From: Crossaster papposus
Lineage: Eukaryota; Echinodermata; Asteroidea; Velatida; Solasteridae
Assembly (NCBI GenBank): GCA_037893245.1
Contig: JBAIAA010000077.1
Coordinates: forward strand, 124,001 to 188,000
Reading direction: 5' to 3'
Length of the DNA stretch: 64,000 nt
Part shown: positions 23,632-34,046 of the stretch, one piece after another
How the letters are laid out: the number at the start of each line of letters is the position of its first letter
Position numbering within the stretch: the stretch's first letter is position 1
Notes under the pieces: generated by a model
Told to the model about the DNA's origin: nothing
The model's input: only the letters and a program-made list of their open reading frames with translations
Database searches by the model: none
Translations under genes and position numbers: made by a program

Positions 23632-25017
23632 GGGCACTGAACGGGAGCACTGAATAATTGCACGATCAAGGATGCGTATCCTATCTCACGCAACGACACT
23701 GGAGGAACAAGTAATTCGATTGTGAGATGTGCTCCAGCGGCTGCGGATGGCAGGCTTGAAATTGAAAACGAAGAAATGCAGCCTGCTACAGAAAGAAGTG
23801 GGATACCTGGGACTCATCATGTCTGAAGATGAAGTGTCAACGGACCCAGAACAAGTTAGAGCAGTATAGTGGAATGGCCGACACCTCGGTCAGTCAAAGA
23901 AGTGCGCAGTTTCACTGGACTGGCATCGTATTACCGACGCTATAAGGGTTTGCAAATGTAGCTAGACCCCTGCACCAGTTGATGGAAAAGTGCCGTCGTT
24001 TTGAATGGACAGAAGAATGCGAAAACTCGTTCACTGTGCTGAAGGGAACATTAACCAGTGCACCGATACTTGCATATCCCCGGATGGAAGATAAATTTGT
24101 GCTCGACACGGATGCCAGTGATGTGGGGATCGGAGCAGTGCTCTCCCAGGACCAAGATTGAGTGGAAAGAGTGATTGCGTACGCTAGCCAAACAATGACT
24201 AAACCCGAACGGAATTATTGCATTACGCGTAAGGAACTGTTGGATGTTGTTACTTATGTGAAGCACTTCAGACAGTACCTATTTGGCCAGGGATTCACTA
24301 TACGCACGGACCATGGAGCCTTGCGATGGCTGGAAAAAACTTCCGTGAACCAGAGGACCAAGTAGCGAGGTGGCCCGAGATATTGAGTGCCTACAATTAC
24401 GAGATCGAACATCGACCAGGGAGAATTCTTAACAATGCAGATGCACTCTCCCGGAAACCATGCAGACAGTGTGGGCAACACGAAGATGGAACAGAAGATG
24501 GGAGAAAGCTTGATAACAGTGCTCAGCGGAAAACACGAAACATTACTCTGGATCAACGCTGGACATTAGTGGAGCTGCGAGACGCACAACTAAGTGACGA
24601 AACAATTGGTCCCATTTTGCAAGCCAAGGATCAGTGCGGACAGAAACCGACGTGGGAGGAAATCTAATCAGAGGCTGCATCGGTGAAAACGTATTAGGCG
24701 CAGTGGGAACAGTTACATGTGAAAGACTGAGTGTTGTGCAGATGTTGGGAAACGGCAGACAGGAGGACAAGGAGATGACAAGTTATGCCCCCCAGGATTT
24801 ATCGCGAACATGTGCTTAGTGAGTTACACGACAGCAAAACAGCTCGACACCAGGGGGTACGCAAAACACTGGGGAAAGTTAAACTCCGCTACTATTGGAC
24901 AGGAATGCCTGCAAATGTGCGAGCAAAAGTCAGGAAATGTAGTGTGTGTGCAAGGCGTAAATCCCCGGGAAAATGGGCCAGAGCACGACTCCAGCAGTAC
25001 GTTTTGGGTGGTGGGGC

Positions 25018-25512
25018 TGTGTAACGATCCTATAAACTGGTACAGGGACCTTCACATTATATGAACTCTGGTTGCTCCCTAGCCAAGGCTGTGGAGTCAG
25101 CTATATGTTATTGCACCACACAATGACGTCATACACAAAAGGGGAGGGGGAAATATATTACACCACTATGGTGTAATCGCATCTATTACATTCTATGGGG
25201 GGATTAAGGGGTAATCATTGTTGATCAGTCCATATATAGCCATGTACCGTAGTTCTAGTAGTTAGTTAAGTATACGAATAAAGGGAGTAAGAGACTCCGC
25301 TGGCATTATAGAATGAGTTTCTGTATTTAATCTTCTGTGTAATCCACTAATTCCATATCCAACTTAGTGCGTTATGATTCCCGCGACTGCGGCCTACCAC
25401 CGCAAGACTTGTCGTCGTTGGACTACGTGCTACCACTTGTAGAACCAATCGGAAGACAGAATTTAGTCATAATAGACGAAATAACAGCACGTTCGCTGCG
25501 CCTGGCGTTACA
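25018..25512 (+). repeat. 3' LTR of the deleted gypsy element
   Basis: About 495 bases, bounded by TGTAACG and CGTTACA (7-bp perfect inverted ends). A purine-rich tract (TTTTGGGTGGTGGGGCTG) precedes it. An AATAAA lies near 25278. Confidence 0.85.
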
Positions 25513-25914
25513 ATACAATATATATATAGGTCTCTATTGAATTTAGATTAGCGTTGACGAAGTCCACATTTTACAAAATAAAGTTGACAAGATTTTAGCT
25601 TCTCATTAAAGTACAGGGAGTGAATGTTCAATGTTTTATTAACGGCGAATTAAACAATTAAAATCAAGACAGATCCTACTATGTTTCAACATAGAGAAAG
25701 GAACAGATGTTTTCAATAAAGATTCAAAAACAGATTCTGATTTAGAAGACATTATTGATTGTGACAGAAAAATTTACATAAAACTGTATTTTAACTCTCC
25801 TAATCTATTGCCAACAGAAAATTTTAAAGGGGGAACAATGTTATTTGCTATTTGGATTTCAATTAACAATTTGTCCCAACATGAAAATATGCGAGCGTAA
25901 AAAATGTATAATAC
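25513..25914. other. Receptor intron, no gene seen
   Basis: AT-rich intronic sequence between the gypsy target duplication and the next receptor exon. Confidence 0.4.
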
Positions 25915-26287
25915 CTGGAGAATAATTATCAAGTATCTCCGCGGGAAGCTGGATGGATGCTTCAACTTTCTCCAAGAGAATCTCAACTTCGTCATTCTGA
26001 TAAACATCTATGTCGTCATCGGCCAGAGAACCGATGTCGTTTACCCCAGAAACAGCCGCAAACCCCACCCCGTTGGCGAGTAACTTGGGGTCAAGGTTCA
26101 TCGCTACTACGGCGACGCTGGTCGTGATCTCACTGATGTTCTTTCCAGCCGCCAGGACGTTGAAAACCTGCATCTCCAGGGCTTGAACAACTCGCGAGGA
26201 GGAGTTGGCTACTTTGGACGTGCCATTAAGCATATTGGCGTCAACCTGGAGGAGGTTGTTGACCACCATGACAACACTTGCTGTCAC
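25915..26287 (-). CDS. Adhesion GPCR exon: GAIN domain, second part
   Basis: 373 bases, phase 0 to 1, acceptor TTCGCAG, donor CAG/GTATTA. It reads VTASVVMVVNNLLQVDANML, then helical Ala/Val-rich sequence, KNISEITTSVAVVAMNLDP and an acidic stretch (SLADDDIDVYQNDEVEILLE), ending IQLPAEILDNYSPG. The helical start then a strand with an Ile-x-Leu-Pro motif is the usual GAIN layout. Confidence 0.9.
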
Positions 26288-26354
26288 CTGCGAAACAGGT
26301 GGAAATGTACAACTTTTTCTTTTAATGAAAACTCACTTTTTAAACTTATTTAAT

Positions 26355-26367
26355 AAAGTAAATACTG
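26355..26367. repeat. Left target-site duplication of the Penelope-like pair
   Basis: AAAGTAAATACTG, repeated at 29113-29125 on the other side of the Penelope-like block. Confidence 0.8.
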
Positions 26368-27797
26368 GGCCTAATATTTCGATCTTAACAGAATCTTCTT
26401 CAGAGACTAAATGGCTGTGTACAAGAAACAAACATATATAGGGCAACATACAGCATGATGCACATCATGGATGCTGAAAAAACACAAAAGAAAAAAGCAC
26501 AGAGTTCAATGGAACAAACAACAAAAGGAGGATTAGGCTGAGGGATTAAAGGGTAAGGTCAGTGTGGGTAGGATCAAAGGCAGGGTAGGAACAAAAACAG
26601 AAGGGGTAAAGCCACAAGGAAGGGGGTCCAGGGTGGAGATCAAAGGGAAGAACTGACAAAGAAGTATGAATAGGAGTAATGTGGAGAGTGGGGTTGGGGA
26701 AAATCAGAGGAATGAGAACAAACAAAAACAAAATTCTGGCAAGGAATGAATCTGAAACAGATGACAAATGGAGAAAAAAATAGAAGTTAATCATTTCCTA
26801 GTTGGATGTTAAGCCCATGTGATTGAATAGTCCGAAGACGATTCATCCAAACTTCCTCCCGGCTGAGGCGGACTGAGTCTTTCCGATGGACAAGTGATTC
26901 TATGCCCTGAAGAATAATATCAGAAATAATATCAGAATTAGGCTGGTTAAAGTGATGTCCTACAGGGGTATCCAGTTTCTTGGTGTTGACAGTCGATCGA
27001 TGACCGTAGAAACGCTTTTTAGGGCATTTTTGGTCTCTCCGACATACTGAACTCCACAAAACCTGCAAGAGATGAGATATATGACATTAGATGTACTGCA
27101 AGCGATGTTACCAATAATTATAATTATGAGTAGTACCAAAAGAGTGGCCAGAAAAGGAGTCAGACTCCTGGATGTGGATCCGGCAGACCACACATCTGGA
27201 ACTGCACTTGAAAGTTTAGTGCTGGATGGGGGGAGATGCATCCAAGCTGGGAACGATCGGCTCGAACAATGAGGTCTCGTAGATTATGAGGGCGTCTATA
27301 TATAGGCCAATACAGGGCTGTCGGGGATGGCCCGGACAAGGCGATCTGAAGTGTGGAGAATGTGATGGCTGTCGTTAGTGATTTTGCGAAGGGAAGGGAG
27401 ACTGGGGTGAAAGGTAGTCACCAGGGGGATCATGGGTTTGGCATTAGCCTGGGGGGCCTTTACCTTTAGAGCCAAATTTCTGGGTACGGCTTTGGCTCTG
27501 GCAATGGCACGATGAACTTGGCGGGAACTGTGACCCCTGGCAACCAAGTTGTTCTTCAGTATCTGTGAATGGCGGGATAAATCATAGTCGTTAGAACAAA
27601 TCAAGGAAGTGGGCCTGATTATGTGAGTTCTCTGATGTGAACTTGATGGTTCTGTGGAAGGAAATCATGTGATTAGTGAAAGTCAGCAGACTGTCCTCAT
27701 CACTGGTCCAGATGAAAAATACATCATCAATGTATCTCCACCAGATCCAGGGACGGCACGGTGCTAAGGCAAGCATGCGTTCCTCGAGGTCACCCAA
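26368..27797 (-). pseudogene. Penelope-like element, minus-strand arm
   Basis: Read on minus from 27797: GDLEERMLALAPCRPWIWW and RYIDDVFFIW (the RT catalytic YIDD), then SFHRTIKFTSE and HFLDL. A deletion removes the next part of RT and the frame resumes at CSNDYDLSRH, runs through a Cys-rich linker, and reaches a GIY-YIG endonuclease: VIYLISCRFCGVQYVGET. A one-base deletion in an A-run near 27015 shifts the frame before the rest of the nuclease (YGHRSTVNTK, VGHHFNQPN). RT plus GIY-YIG identifies a Penelope-like retroelement. The 3' end faces left and stops at a 13-bp target duplication. It is an inactive fragment. Confidence 0.92.
26371..26406 (-). ncRNA. Hammerhead-ribozyme-like motif at the end of the minus PLE arm
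   Basis: On the minus strand: GTCT, CTGAAGA (fits CUGANGA), a near-perfect hairpin AGATTCTGTTAAGATC, GAAA, then TATTAGGC. GTCT before the core can pair with AGGC after it (short stem I), leaving an AUU cleavage triplet and a minimal stem III. PLEs are known to encode such minimal hammerheads. Stem II here carries one C-A mismatch. Activity is not shown. Confidence 0.5.
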
Positions 27798-29112
27798 AAA
27801 GAGGCATACAAAGGATTTGTTCTAACGACTATGATTTATCCCGCCATTCACAGATACTGAAGAACAACTTGGTTGCCAGGGGTCACAGTTCCCGCCAAGT
27901 TCATCGTGCCATTGCCAGAGCCAAAGCCGTACCCAGAAATTTGGCTCTAAAGGTAAAGGCCCCCCAGGCTAATGCCAAACCCATGATCCCATGGTGACTA
28001 CCTTTCACCCCAGTCTCCCTTCCCTTCGCAAAATCACTAACGACAGCCATCACATTCTCCACACTTCAGATCGCCTTGTCCGGGCCATCTCCGACAGCCC
28101 TGCATTGACCTATAGACGCCCTCATAATCTACGATACCTCATTGTTCGAGCCGAAGTTCCCAGCTTGGATGCATCTCCCCCCATCCAGCACGGAACTTTC
28201 AAGTGCAGTTCCAGATGTGTGGTCTGCCAGATCCACATCCAGGAGTCTGACTCCTTTTCTGGCCACTCTTCTGGTACTACTCATATAATTATTGGTAACA
28301 TCACTTGCAGTACATCTAATGTCATATATCTCATCTATTGCAGGTTTTGTGGAGTTCAGTATGTCGGAGAGACCAAAAATGCCCTAAAAAGCGTTTCTAC
28401 GGTCATCGATCGACTGTCAACACCAAGAAACTATATACCCCTGTAGGACATCACTTTAACCAGCCTAACCATTGCATTTCTGATATGATTCTTCAGGGCA
28501 TAGAATCACTTGGCCATCGGAAAGACTCAGTCCGCCTCAGCCGGGAGAAAGTTTGGATGAATCGTCTTCGGATTATTCAACCACATGGGCTTAACATCCA
28601 ACTAGGAAATGATTACCTTCTATTTTTTTCTCCATTTGTCATCTGTTTCAGATTCATTCCTTGCCAGAATTTTGTTTTTGTTTGTTCTCACTCCTCTGGT
28701 TTTCCTCAACCCCCACCCCTCCACATTACTCCTATTCATACTTCTTTGTCAGTTCCTCCCTTTGATCTCCACCCTGGACCCCCTTCCTTGTGGCTTTACC
28801 CCTTCTGTTTTTGTTCCTACCATGCCTTTGATCCTACCCACACTGACCTCACCCTTTAATCCCTCAGCCTAATCCTCCTTTTGTTGTTTGTTCCATTGAA
28901 CTCTGTGCTTTTTTCTTTTGTGTTTTTTCAGCATCCATGATGTGCATCATGCTGTATGTTGCCCTATATATGTTTGTTTCTTGTACACAGCCATTTAGTC
29001 TCTGAAGGAGATCTTGTTAAGATCGAAATATTAGGCCCTCTTAACTTATTTGATTTGTATATTTCAGGTCATTCCAGCCGGTAAGCAGTTTGCAGCAGTA
29101 TTAATCTTATTC
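27798..29112 (+). pseudogene. Penelope-like element, plus-strand arm
   Basis: Head-to-head with the minus arm and 5'-truncated inside the RT C-terminal part: HPKRGIQRICSNDYDLSRH, KNNLVARGHSSRQVHRAIAR. Frame breaks occur near 27990 and again near 28390, the latter at the same A-run in the GIY-YIG nuclease (NVIYLIYCRFCGVQYVGET then YGHRSTVNTK) as in the other arm. The C-terminal end (LSREKVWMNRLRIIQPHGLN) is nearly identical between arms. Its 3' end reaches the right copy of the 13-bp target duplication. Confidence 0.92.
28999..29034 (+). ncRNA. Hammerhead-ribozyme-like motif at the end of the plus PLE arm
   Basis: GTCT, CTGAAGG, a perfect hairpin GATCTTGTTAAGATC, GAAA, TATTAGGC. One base of the CUGANGA core differs or an extra G is present, so this copy may be inactive while its stem II is intact. 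The complementary defects in the two arms suggest a canonical ancestor. Confidence 0.45.
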
Positions 29113-29125
29113 AAAGTAAATACTG
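29113..29125. repeat. Right target-site duplication of the Penelope-like pair
   Basis: AAAGTAAATACTG, identical to 26355-26367. Confidence 0.8.
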
Positions 29126-29444
29126 ATTACAAAACGAATGTACATTGTTACACATCACCTGAAAATGTTGTTTGTTACCCTGTTTTTAATAAGGGTTTCA
29201 ATGCGAAGTAACTTTGAAAGTGCATACATTTTCCTATACTTAATTAATTAATGTTAATTAACTCTAATGGTACTGAAGCCATCAATTTCTATGTGAATGT
29301 TTTACACATACACCTTTGGGGTTAATTAGGTTTAATATGTTTTATGACTTGTGCCCTCTCGTGGTATGATCTCTCATTTGTAACTCGGACAAATAATTTT
29401 CATTCAGGGAATATATGTGGCCGATTACAAATTAAACAATATTA

Positions 29445-29960
29445 TTAAAGGGATAATATACATTGTACCATTTGTCTGTTGCGCGTTTTTATCGTTTGAA
29501 GCAGCGAAAGTGCTCAAAATTTAAAGAATGGTGCTTGACACAACCTGATGAAGTTTTTAGCTCTGTGAATGTTGCATATTCTGACAAGAGAATATTCTAA
29601 GATTTTGAACTCAATTCAAAATTTGCAGAGTCACAATTTGAATTGTGATCACAATCTGCGTTCTGGGTGCATTTTCATCCAGGGGATTGCAGCTATACTC
29701 GCGTGTCACCCACTGAACAAACCAATAGTAGCGCCAACGGGTGTACCGCGCAATGTCAAACACTTGCGCGCACTATGTTCAGAAATGTCAAAAAGTGCGT
29801 CTCCGTTTGTTATGTTCTTCAAAATGACAGCAAGCCAGTCAGAATAACTTCACAGGGAGAGCAGAATCCTTTATATCTTAAATTTTAATATGTAAGCTTT
29901 TAAACTGTACGGCCCTTGGTTGGTTACTTTTTGGATAAAAGGTATATTACCCCTTAATTT
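29445..29960. mobile_element. Probable MITE with AAGGGATAATATAC ends
   Basis: AAGGGATAATATAC at 29447 is matched by GGTATATTACCCCTT at about 29941. A diverged relative at about 47160-47605 shares the order of motifs CAGCGAAAGTGCTCAAAATT, CTGATGAAGTTT and an ending of the type ATCCCTT. Confidence 0.5.
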
Positions 29961-30194
29961 TTGTTTTACAATTTCTGATGCAGGTTTTTATCTGAAACAA
30001 AGAAAAGAAATTAGCGTAGGCCTAACAAACTCCTCTGTTCTTAAAATGATAGCAATTAAAAGTAATGCTTGATTCTATTTTGCATACAATCAAGTAAGAT
30101 GTTTTATAGTATTTTGGCAGCGTCATTTGTGAATGTTTTTAAATGGCGTCCAATCGCCTTCAAATGAGTTGAACATTCTATTTTGTATACCGAC

Positions 30195-30347
30195 CTGTGG
30201 CGATGTGTCTTTGATGCTCACAATATTATCCAGAATGTTAGCGGCAGAGGCCACTGAATTATCATCGAATGAAGATGCATCCTTGGTCAACGTGACAAGA
30301 AATGTTGCTGTCTGCACCACGTTATCTTTAGTCACCATACTATTGAT
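30195..30347 (-). CDS. Adhesion GPCR exon: GAIN domain, first part found
   Basis: A 153-base phase 0-0 exon with acceptor GACAATAG and donor CAG/GTCGGT. It reads INSMVTKDNVVQTATFLVTL, then TKDASSFDDNSVASAANILD and NIVSIKDTSPQ: the alpha-helical start of a GAIN domain. It joins in frame to VTASVVMVV in the next exon. The exon that precedes it on the transcript may be missing from my model: the previous one found lies 10 kb away. Confidence 0.85.
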
Positions 30348-30420
30348 CTATTGTCAGTAAAACAAAATATAATATTATTAATTAGTTTGAGTTTGGGCCA
30401 AGTTATCTTGAGTCACCATT

Positions 30421-30567
30421 ATGTGACACAGCACGAGTAAATAAGACATTTCGAGGCAAAAATTAAAATTGAGATTTTGATTTCATCATTTAAAGCTAAA
30501 CAAGCTTTAAATGATGAAATCAAAATCTCAATTTTCAAGTGTCTCATTTACTCGTGCTGGGTCACAT
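30421..30567. mobile_element. Near-perfect palindrome of about 145 bp
   Basis: Left arm ATGTGACACAGCACGAGTAA and AATTGAGATTTTGATTTCAT pair with ATGAAATCAAAATCTCAATT and CTCGTGCTGGGTCACAT; the tip is AAGCTAAACAAGCTT. No internal unique sequence: a pure fold-back MITE. Confidence 0.85.
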
Positions 30568-30639
30568 ATCTTGAGTCACCGTACAGTTTTTTTTATCAAA
30601 TTACATTTTTCGGAACAATTATATATATCTACATGTATA

Positions 30640-30704
30640 GCACAATCCTTTTGCTGGATGCCTACAATCATTATTTACTTTCAAATGGTGTATCCTACCT
30701 TTAA
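30640..30704. repeat. 3' fragment of a MITE family with GTATCCTACCTTTAA end
   Basis: Shares TTTTGCTGGATGCCTACAAT, CATTATTT and TATCCTACCTTTAA with the full copy at 41970-42315. Confidence 0.65.
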
Positions 30705-30707
30705 CAG

Positions 30708-30816
30708 GATGGATGCCATCTTGAAAAATGGGCATGTGCAAACGGGCACGCTGAACAAAATGTATGGATCTCGTGATGTTCGTTATAGCTGCGTTCCATT
30801 ACTGGATTTGTCAAAG
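30708..30816 (+). CDS. Possible orphan exon on the plus strand
   Basis: TTTAACAG precedes a 109-base segment open in one frame (DAILKNGHVQTGTLNKMYGS, RDVRYSCVPLLDLSK) that ends AAG/GTATCA. Entry phase 1, exit phase 0. No family was recognised and no partner exon was found on the plus strand, so it may be a captured or dead exon, or chance. The acceptor pyrimidines come from the adjacent MITE end. Confidence 0.25.
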
Positions 30817-30949
30817 GTATCATAAGTGCGGGAATTTGTGTCGGGATGATGTACATGTACTGTAAATTAAACATCTGTGTTTTTTGCCTTTCACTGACGT
30901 ATTTTTATAAACACCTATACTCAGTGTTGTCCAGATAGATTATCAGAAA

Positions 30950-31025
30950 ACAATCACTTGGGTGGGACTCGAACTCACAACCTCCTGCTTTCTAGTGCAG
31001 CTGTCTTATACACTTATCACGCATA
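30950..31025 (-). repeat. tRNA-like sequence, probably SINE-derived
   Basis: On minus: AAGACAGCTGCACTAGAAAG, then GCAGGAGGTTGTGAGTTCGA and GTCCCACCC, a good B box (GTTCGAGTC type) with a degenerate first half. No complete cloverleaf. Confidence 0.4.
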
Positions 31026-31859
31026 AACCTACTACATGTAGTTCCTATAATATACTTGTAAAAACGTTTTTTTTTGTAGAATTCTTGATATAGCCATTTA
31101 TAAAAAGTGAAAAAGTCACACGGTTATGATATAGGTTTTCCCGGACGATATCGCAAAATGTGCACATAAATTTGTAACTGGTGCATTCGTTTTCGTGCGA
31201 AATATAGGTTTTCCCGGACGATATCGCAAAATGTGCACATTCATTTGTAAAATATGTATTCAATTTCGCGCTGAATTTCAGAACGACGTATATCCAAGTT
31301 TCATTTTCGCAAAAACGAGCATTCAATTTTATTTTGTTTTAATTAAATGAATGTGCTTAGCGTTTCATTTAAACGATTACAAATACGTGATTGGGCTTTC
31401 GGTTTGACGTATGCGTGGCCGATTATTAAGAGTGTGCAATCTATTTCGCAGCAAATCGATTTTTCATGGTGTCACGGCCTGAATTGAATATTCTTTTTCA
31501 TTTGTTATAATTTAAATTCGCATATTCTGCGTTCAATTTCAATAAAGTACATATGGCTATATAACTCGCGATACAACTTGGATTAAATCATTATTAAATC
31601 AATGTATCGTGGGACTAATTGATCATTTATGTGTTGGCTCCTAAATTTATTTTAACCCTAACCATCCCAAATCCTCCAAAATCCTCTTGGCAAATTGGAG
31701 GTTTTTGCAGGAATGAGGTCACTTGGAAGTTGATGCTTCAGATGAATTTGCAGGATTGAGGCTACTTAGGAATTTATCCAAATGAAGATTTTGAGGAATT
31801 GAGGTTATTTTGTTTTTGTTAATGACTTCTCTATCATTTTATCAGTTCAATTGTCTATC

Positions 31860-32007
31860 CGTTAATGAATTGTCCACCAAGACATGAGTGGTTGATGTCC
31901 AGTCTATTTGCTACATCTAAGTAGTCCGCGTCGTCAGCCTCAAAGGCATCGATAAGACTATTTCGATCAACGTCCGAGACTCGTCTGTATCTCCCTCTTG
32001 CAGCCAT
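31860..32007 (-). pseudogene. Transposase N-terminal exon, left arm of the palindrome
   Basis: On minus, ATG at 32005-32007 begins MAARGRYRRVSDVDRNSLID, then AFEADDADYLDVANRLDIN, a helix-turn-helix start typical of DDE_3-type transposases related to the family whose C-terminal end lies near 2.7-3.4 kb. The frame fails soon after (QFING then a stop). Confidence 0.65.
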
Positions 32008-32965
32008 TATTGGAAACTTTAGCGGGAATAAAGTAAAGTCTAGCTATATGATGCGATTGTGGCAACTGCTGAGCAAAGAAAGATTTTTTTTCTTTAACTT
32101 AGTGGTTTATATAGCATTTATTTGGTAGTTTCAAAGACGAGAAAACCTGGTTTAATTCCCAATAATGTTACTTTTGATAACACATATGGATTCCAATGCT
32201 TGACCAGGCATACAAATGCGTAGAAAATCGGCTGCACATTTAGCGAAATTGATTGTTGATAAATTAAAAGGAAAACATGATTGTGGGTGCATGTGCATTT
32301 AAATTCGCGCTAAAATGAACTATCAATATACTAAATTCAGTGCACATTCGGGAAATCGTATGATGATTTCTTACGACTGGATGCACCATTATGCAAAAAC
32401 GAATTATATATTGTTAAATAGAAACCGGGAATGTGAACGTTCATACTATTTCGCACGAAAACGAATGCACCAGTTACAAATTTATGTGCACATTTTGCGA
32501 TATCGTCCGGGAAAACCTATAGTATGAACGTTCACATTCCCGTTTTCTATTTAACAATAGATAATTCGTTTTTGCATAATGGTGCATCCAGTCGTAAGAA
32601 ATCATCACACGATTTCCAGAATGTGCGCTGAATTTAGTATATTGATAGTTCATTTTACTTAGCGCGAATTTGAATGCACACGTACCCTCAATCATGTTTT
32701 CCTTTTAATTTATCAACAATCAATTTCGCTAAATGTGCAGCCGATTTTCTACGCATTTGTATGCCTGGTCAAGCATTGAAATCCATATGTGTTATCAAAA
32801 GTAACATTATTGGGAATTAAACCAGGTGGTCTCGTCTTTGAAACTACCAAATAAATGCTATATAAACCACTAAGTTGAAGAAAAAAATCTGTCTTTGCTC
32901 AGCATTTGCCAAGATCGCATCATATAGCTAGACTTTACTTTATGCCCCCTAAACTTTTCCAATAA

Positions 32966-33118
32966 TGGCTGCAAGAGGGAGATACAGACGAGTCTCGGAC
33001 GTTGATCGAAATAGTCTTATCGATGCCTTTGAGGCTGACGACGCGGACTACTTAGATGTAGCAAATAGACTGGACATCAACCACTCATGTCTTGGTGGAC
33101 AATTCATTAATGGATAGA
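32966..33118 (+). pseudogene. Transposase N-terminal exon, right arm of the palindrome
   Basis: Mirror copy: MAARGRYRRVSDVDRNSLID and AFEADDADYLDVANRLDINH, then GGQFING and a TAG. It encodes only the DNA-binding helix-turn-helix part. The catalytic DDE domain is missing, consistent with a non-autonomous element made from the 5' end of an autonomous one. Confidence 0.7.
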
Positions 33119-34046
33119 CAAATGATAGAGAAGTCATTAACAAAAACAAAATAACATCAATTCTTCAAAATCCTCATTTGGATAAGATCCTAAGTAGCCT
33201 CAATCCTGCAAATTTATCTGATGCATCAACTTCCAAGTGAACTCATTCCTGCAAAAACCTCTAATTTGCAAAGAGGATTTTGGAGGATTTGGGATGGTTA
33301 GGGTTAACATAAATTTAAGAGCCAACACATAAATCATCAATTAGTCCCACGATACATTGATTTATTAATGATTTAATCCAAGTTGTATCGTGAGTTATAT
33401 AGCCATATGTACTTTATTTAAATTGAACGCAGAATATGCGAATTTAAATTATAACAAATGAAAAAGAATATTCAATTCAGGCCGTGACACCATGAAAAAT
33501 CGATTTGCTGCGAAATAGATTGCACACTCTTAATAATCGGCCACGCATACGTCAAACCGAAAGCCCAATCACGTGTTTGTAATCGTTTAAATGAAACGCT
33601 AAGCACGTTCATTTATTTGAATTAAACAAAATAAAATTGAATGCTCGTTTTTGCGAAAATGAAACTCGGATATACGTCGTTCTGAAATTCAGCGCGAAAT
33701 TAAATACATATTTTACAAATGAATGTGCACATTTTGCGATATCGTCCGGGAAAACCTATAGTATAACAGCTTTTTGTAAATGTACTTACATGCATTTTGT
33801 TATTTCATATATTCTGTATGGTTATAAGTCTATTAATACCGGTTCTGTTTGATAGAAGTTCGAATTATTTTTTCTTTTTCTTGTACGTAGTGACTAGTGC
33901 TCTATAACTTTGTATTTATTTATTCATGTGTGTGAATTGTGTTGTATTTTGTGATATGTTGTGTATTATATGTGTGATACAGGTTGGCATAATTGGTTAT
34001 ATCAAGCATCTCAGGGTATTGAATTCAACATTTTTCAAATTGTAGT

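Larger units (their letters stand above)
21402..25512 (+). mobile_element. Internally deleted Ty3/gypsy retrotransposon with 4-bp target duplication
   Basis: TGTAACGATCCTATAAACTG occurs at 21402 and 25020 (left and right LTR). The right LTR ends CGTTACA at 25512, and ATAC is found on both outer sides (21398-21401, 25513-25516), a 4-bp target duplication. The left LTR keeps only about 130 bases before a jump into the gag zinc knuckle (GGIGHVERYCPK at 21527). Protease-like, RT, RNase H (VLDTDASDVGIGAVLSQD, RTDHGALRWL) and the integrase zinc domain (C-x2-C) follow with many stops; the integrase core is missing before the right LTR. A MITE splits pol near 22.69-23.63 kb. The element sits in the receptor intron in antisense orientation. 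Confidence 0.9.
31134..33766. mobile_element. 2.6-kb fold-back element with long inverted arms
   Basis: Two arms of about 1.24 kb (about 31203-32449 and 32520-33764) are inverted copies around a 73-bp centre. The ends carry ATAGGTTTTCCCGGACGATA, which also occurs in an extra outer copy at 31134 and inverted at the centre (about 32500-32521). Each arm holds the start of a transposase gene (see next entries), then a degenerate stretch. Small substitutions and short indels distinguish the arms. This is a palindromic DNA transposon derivative lacking a catalytic domain. Confidence 0.85.
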
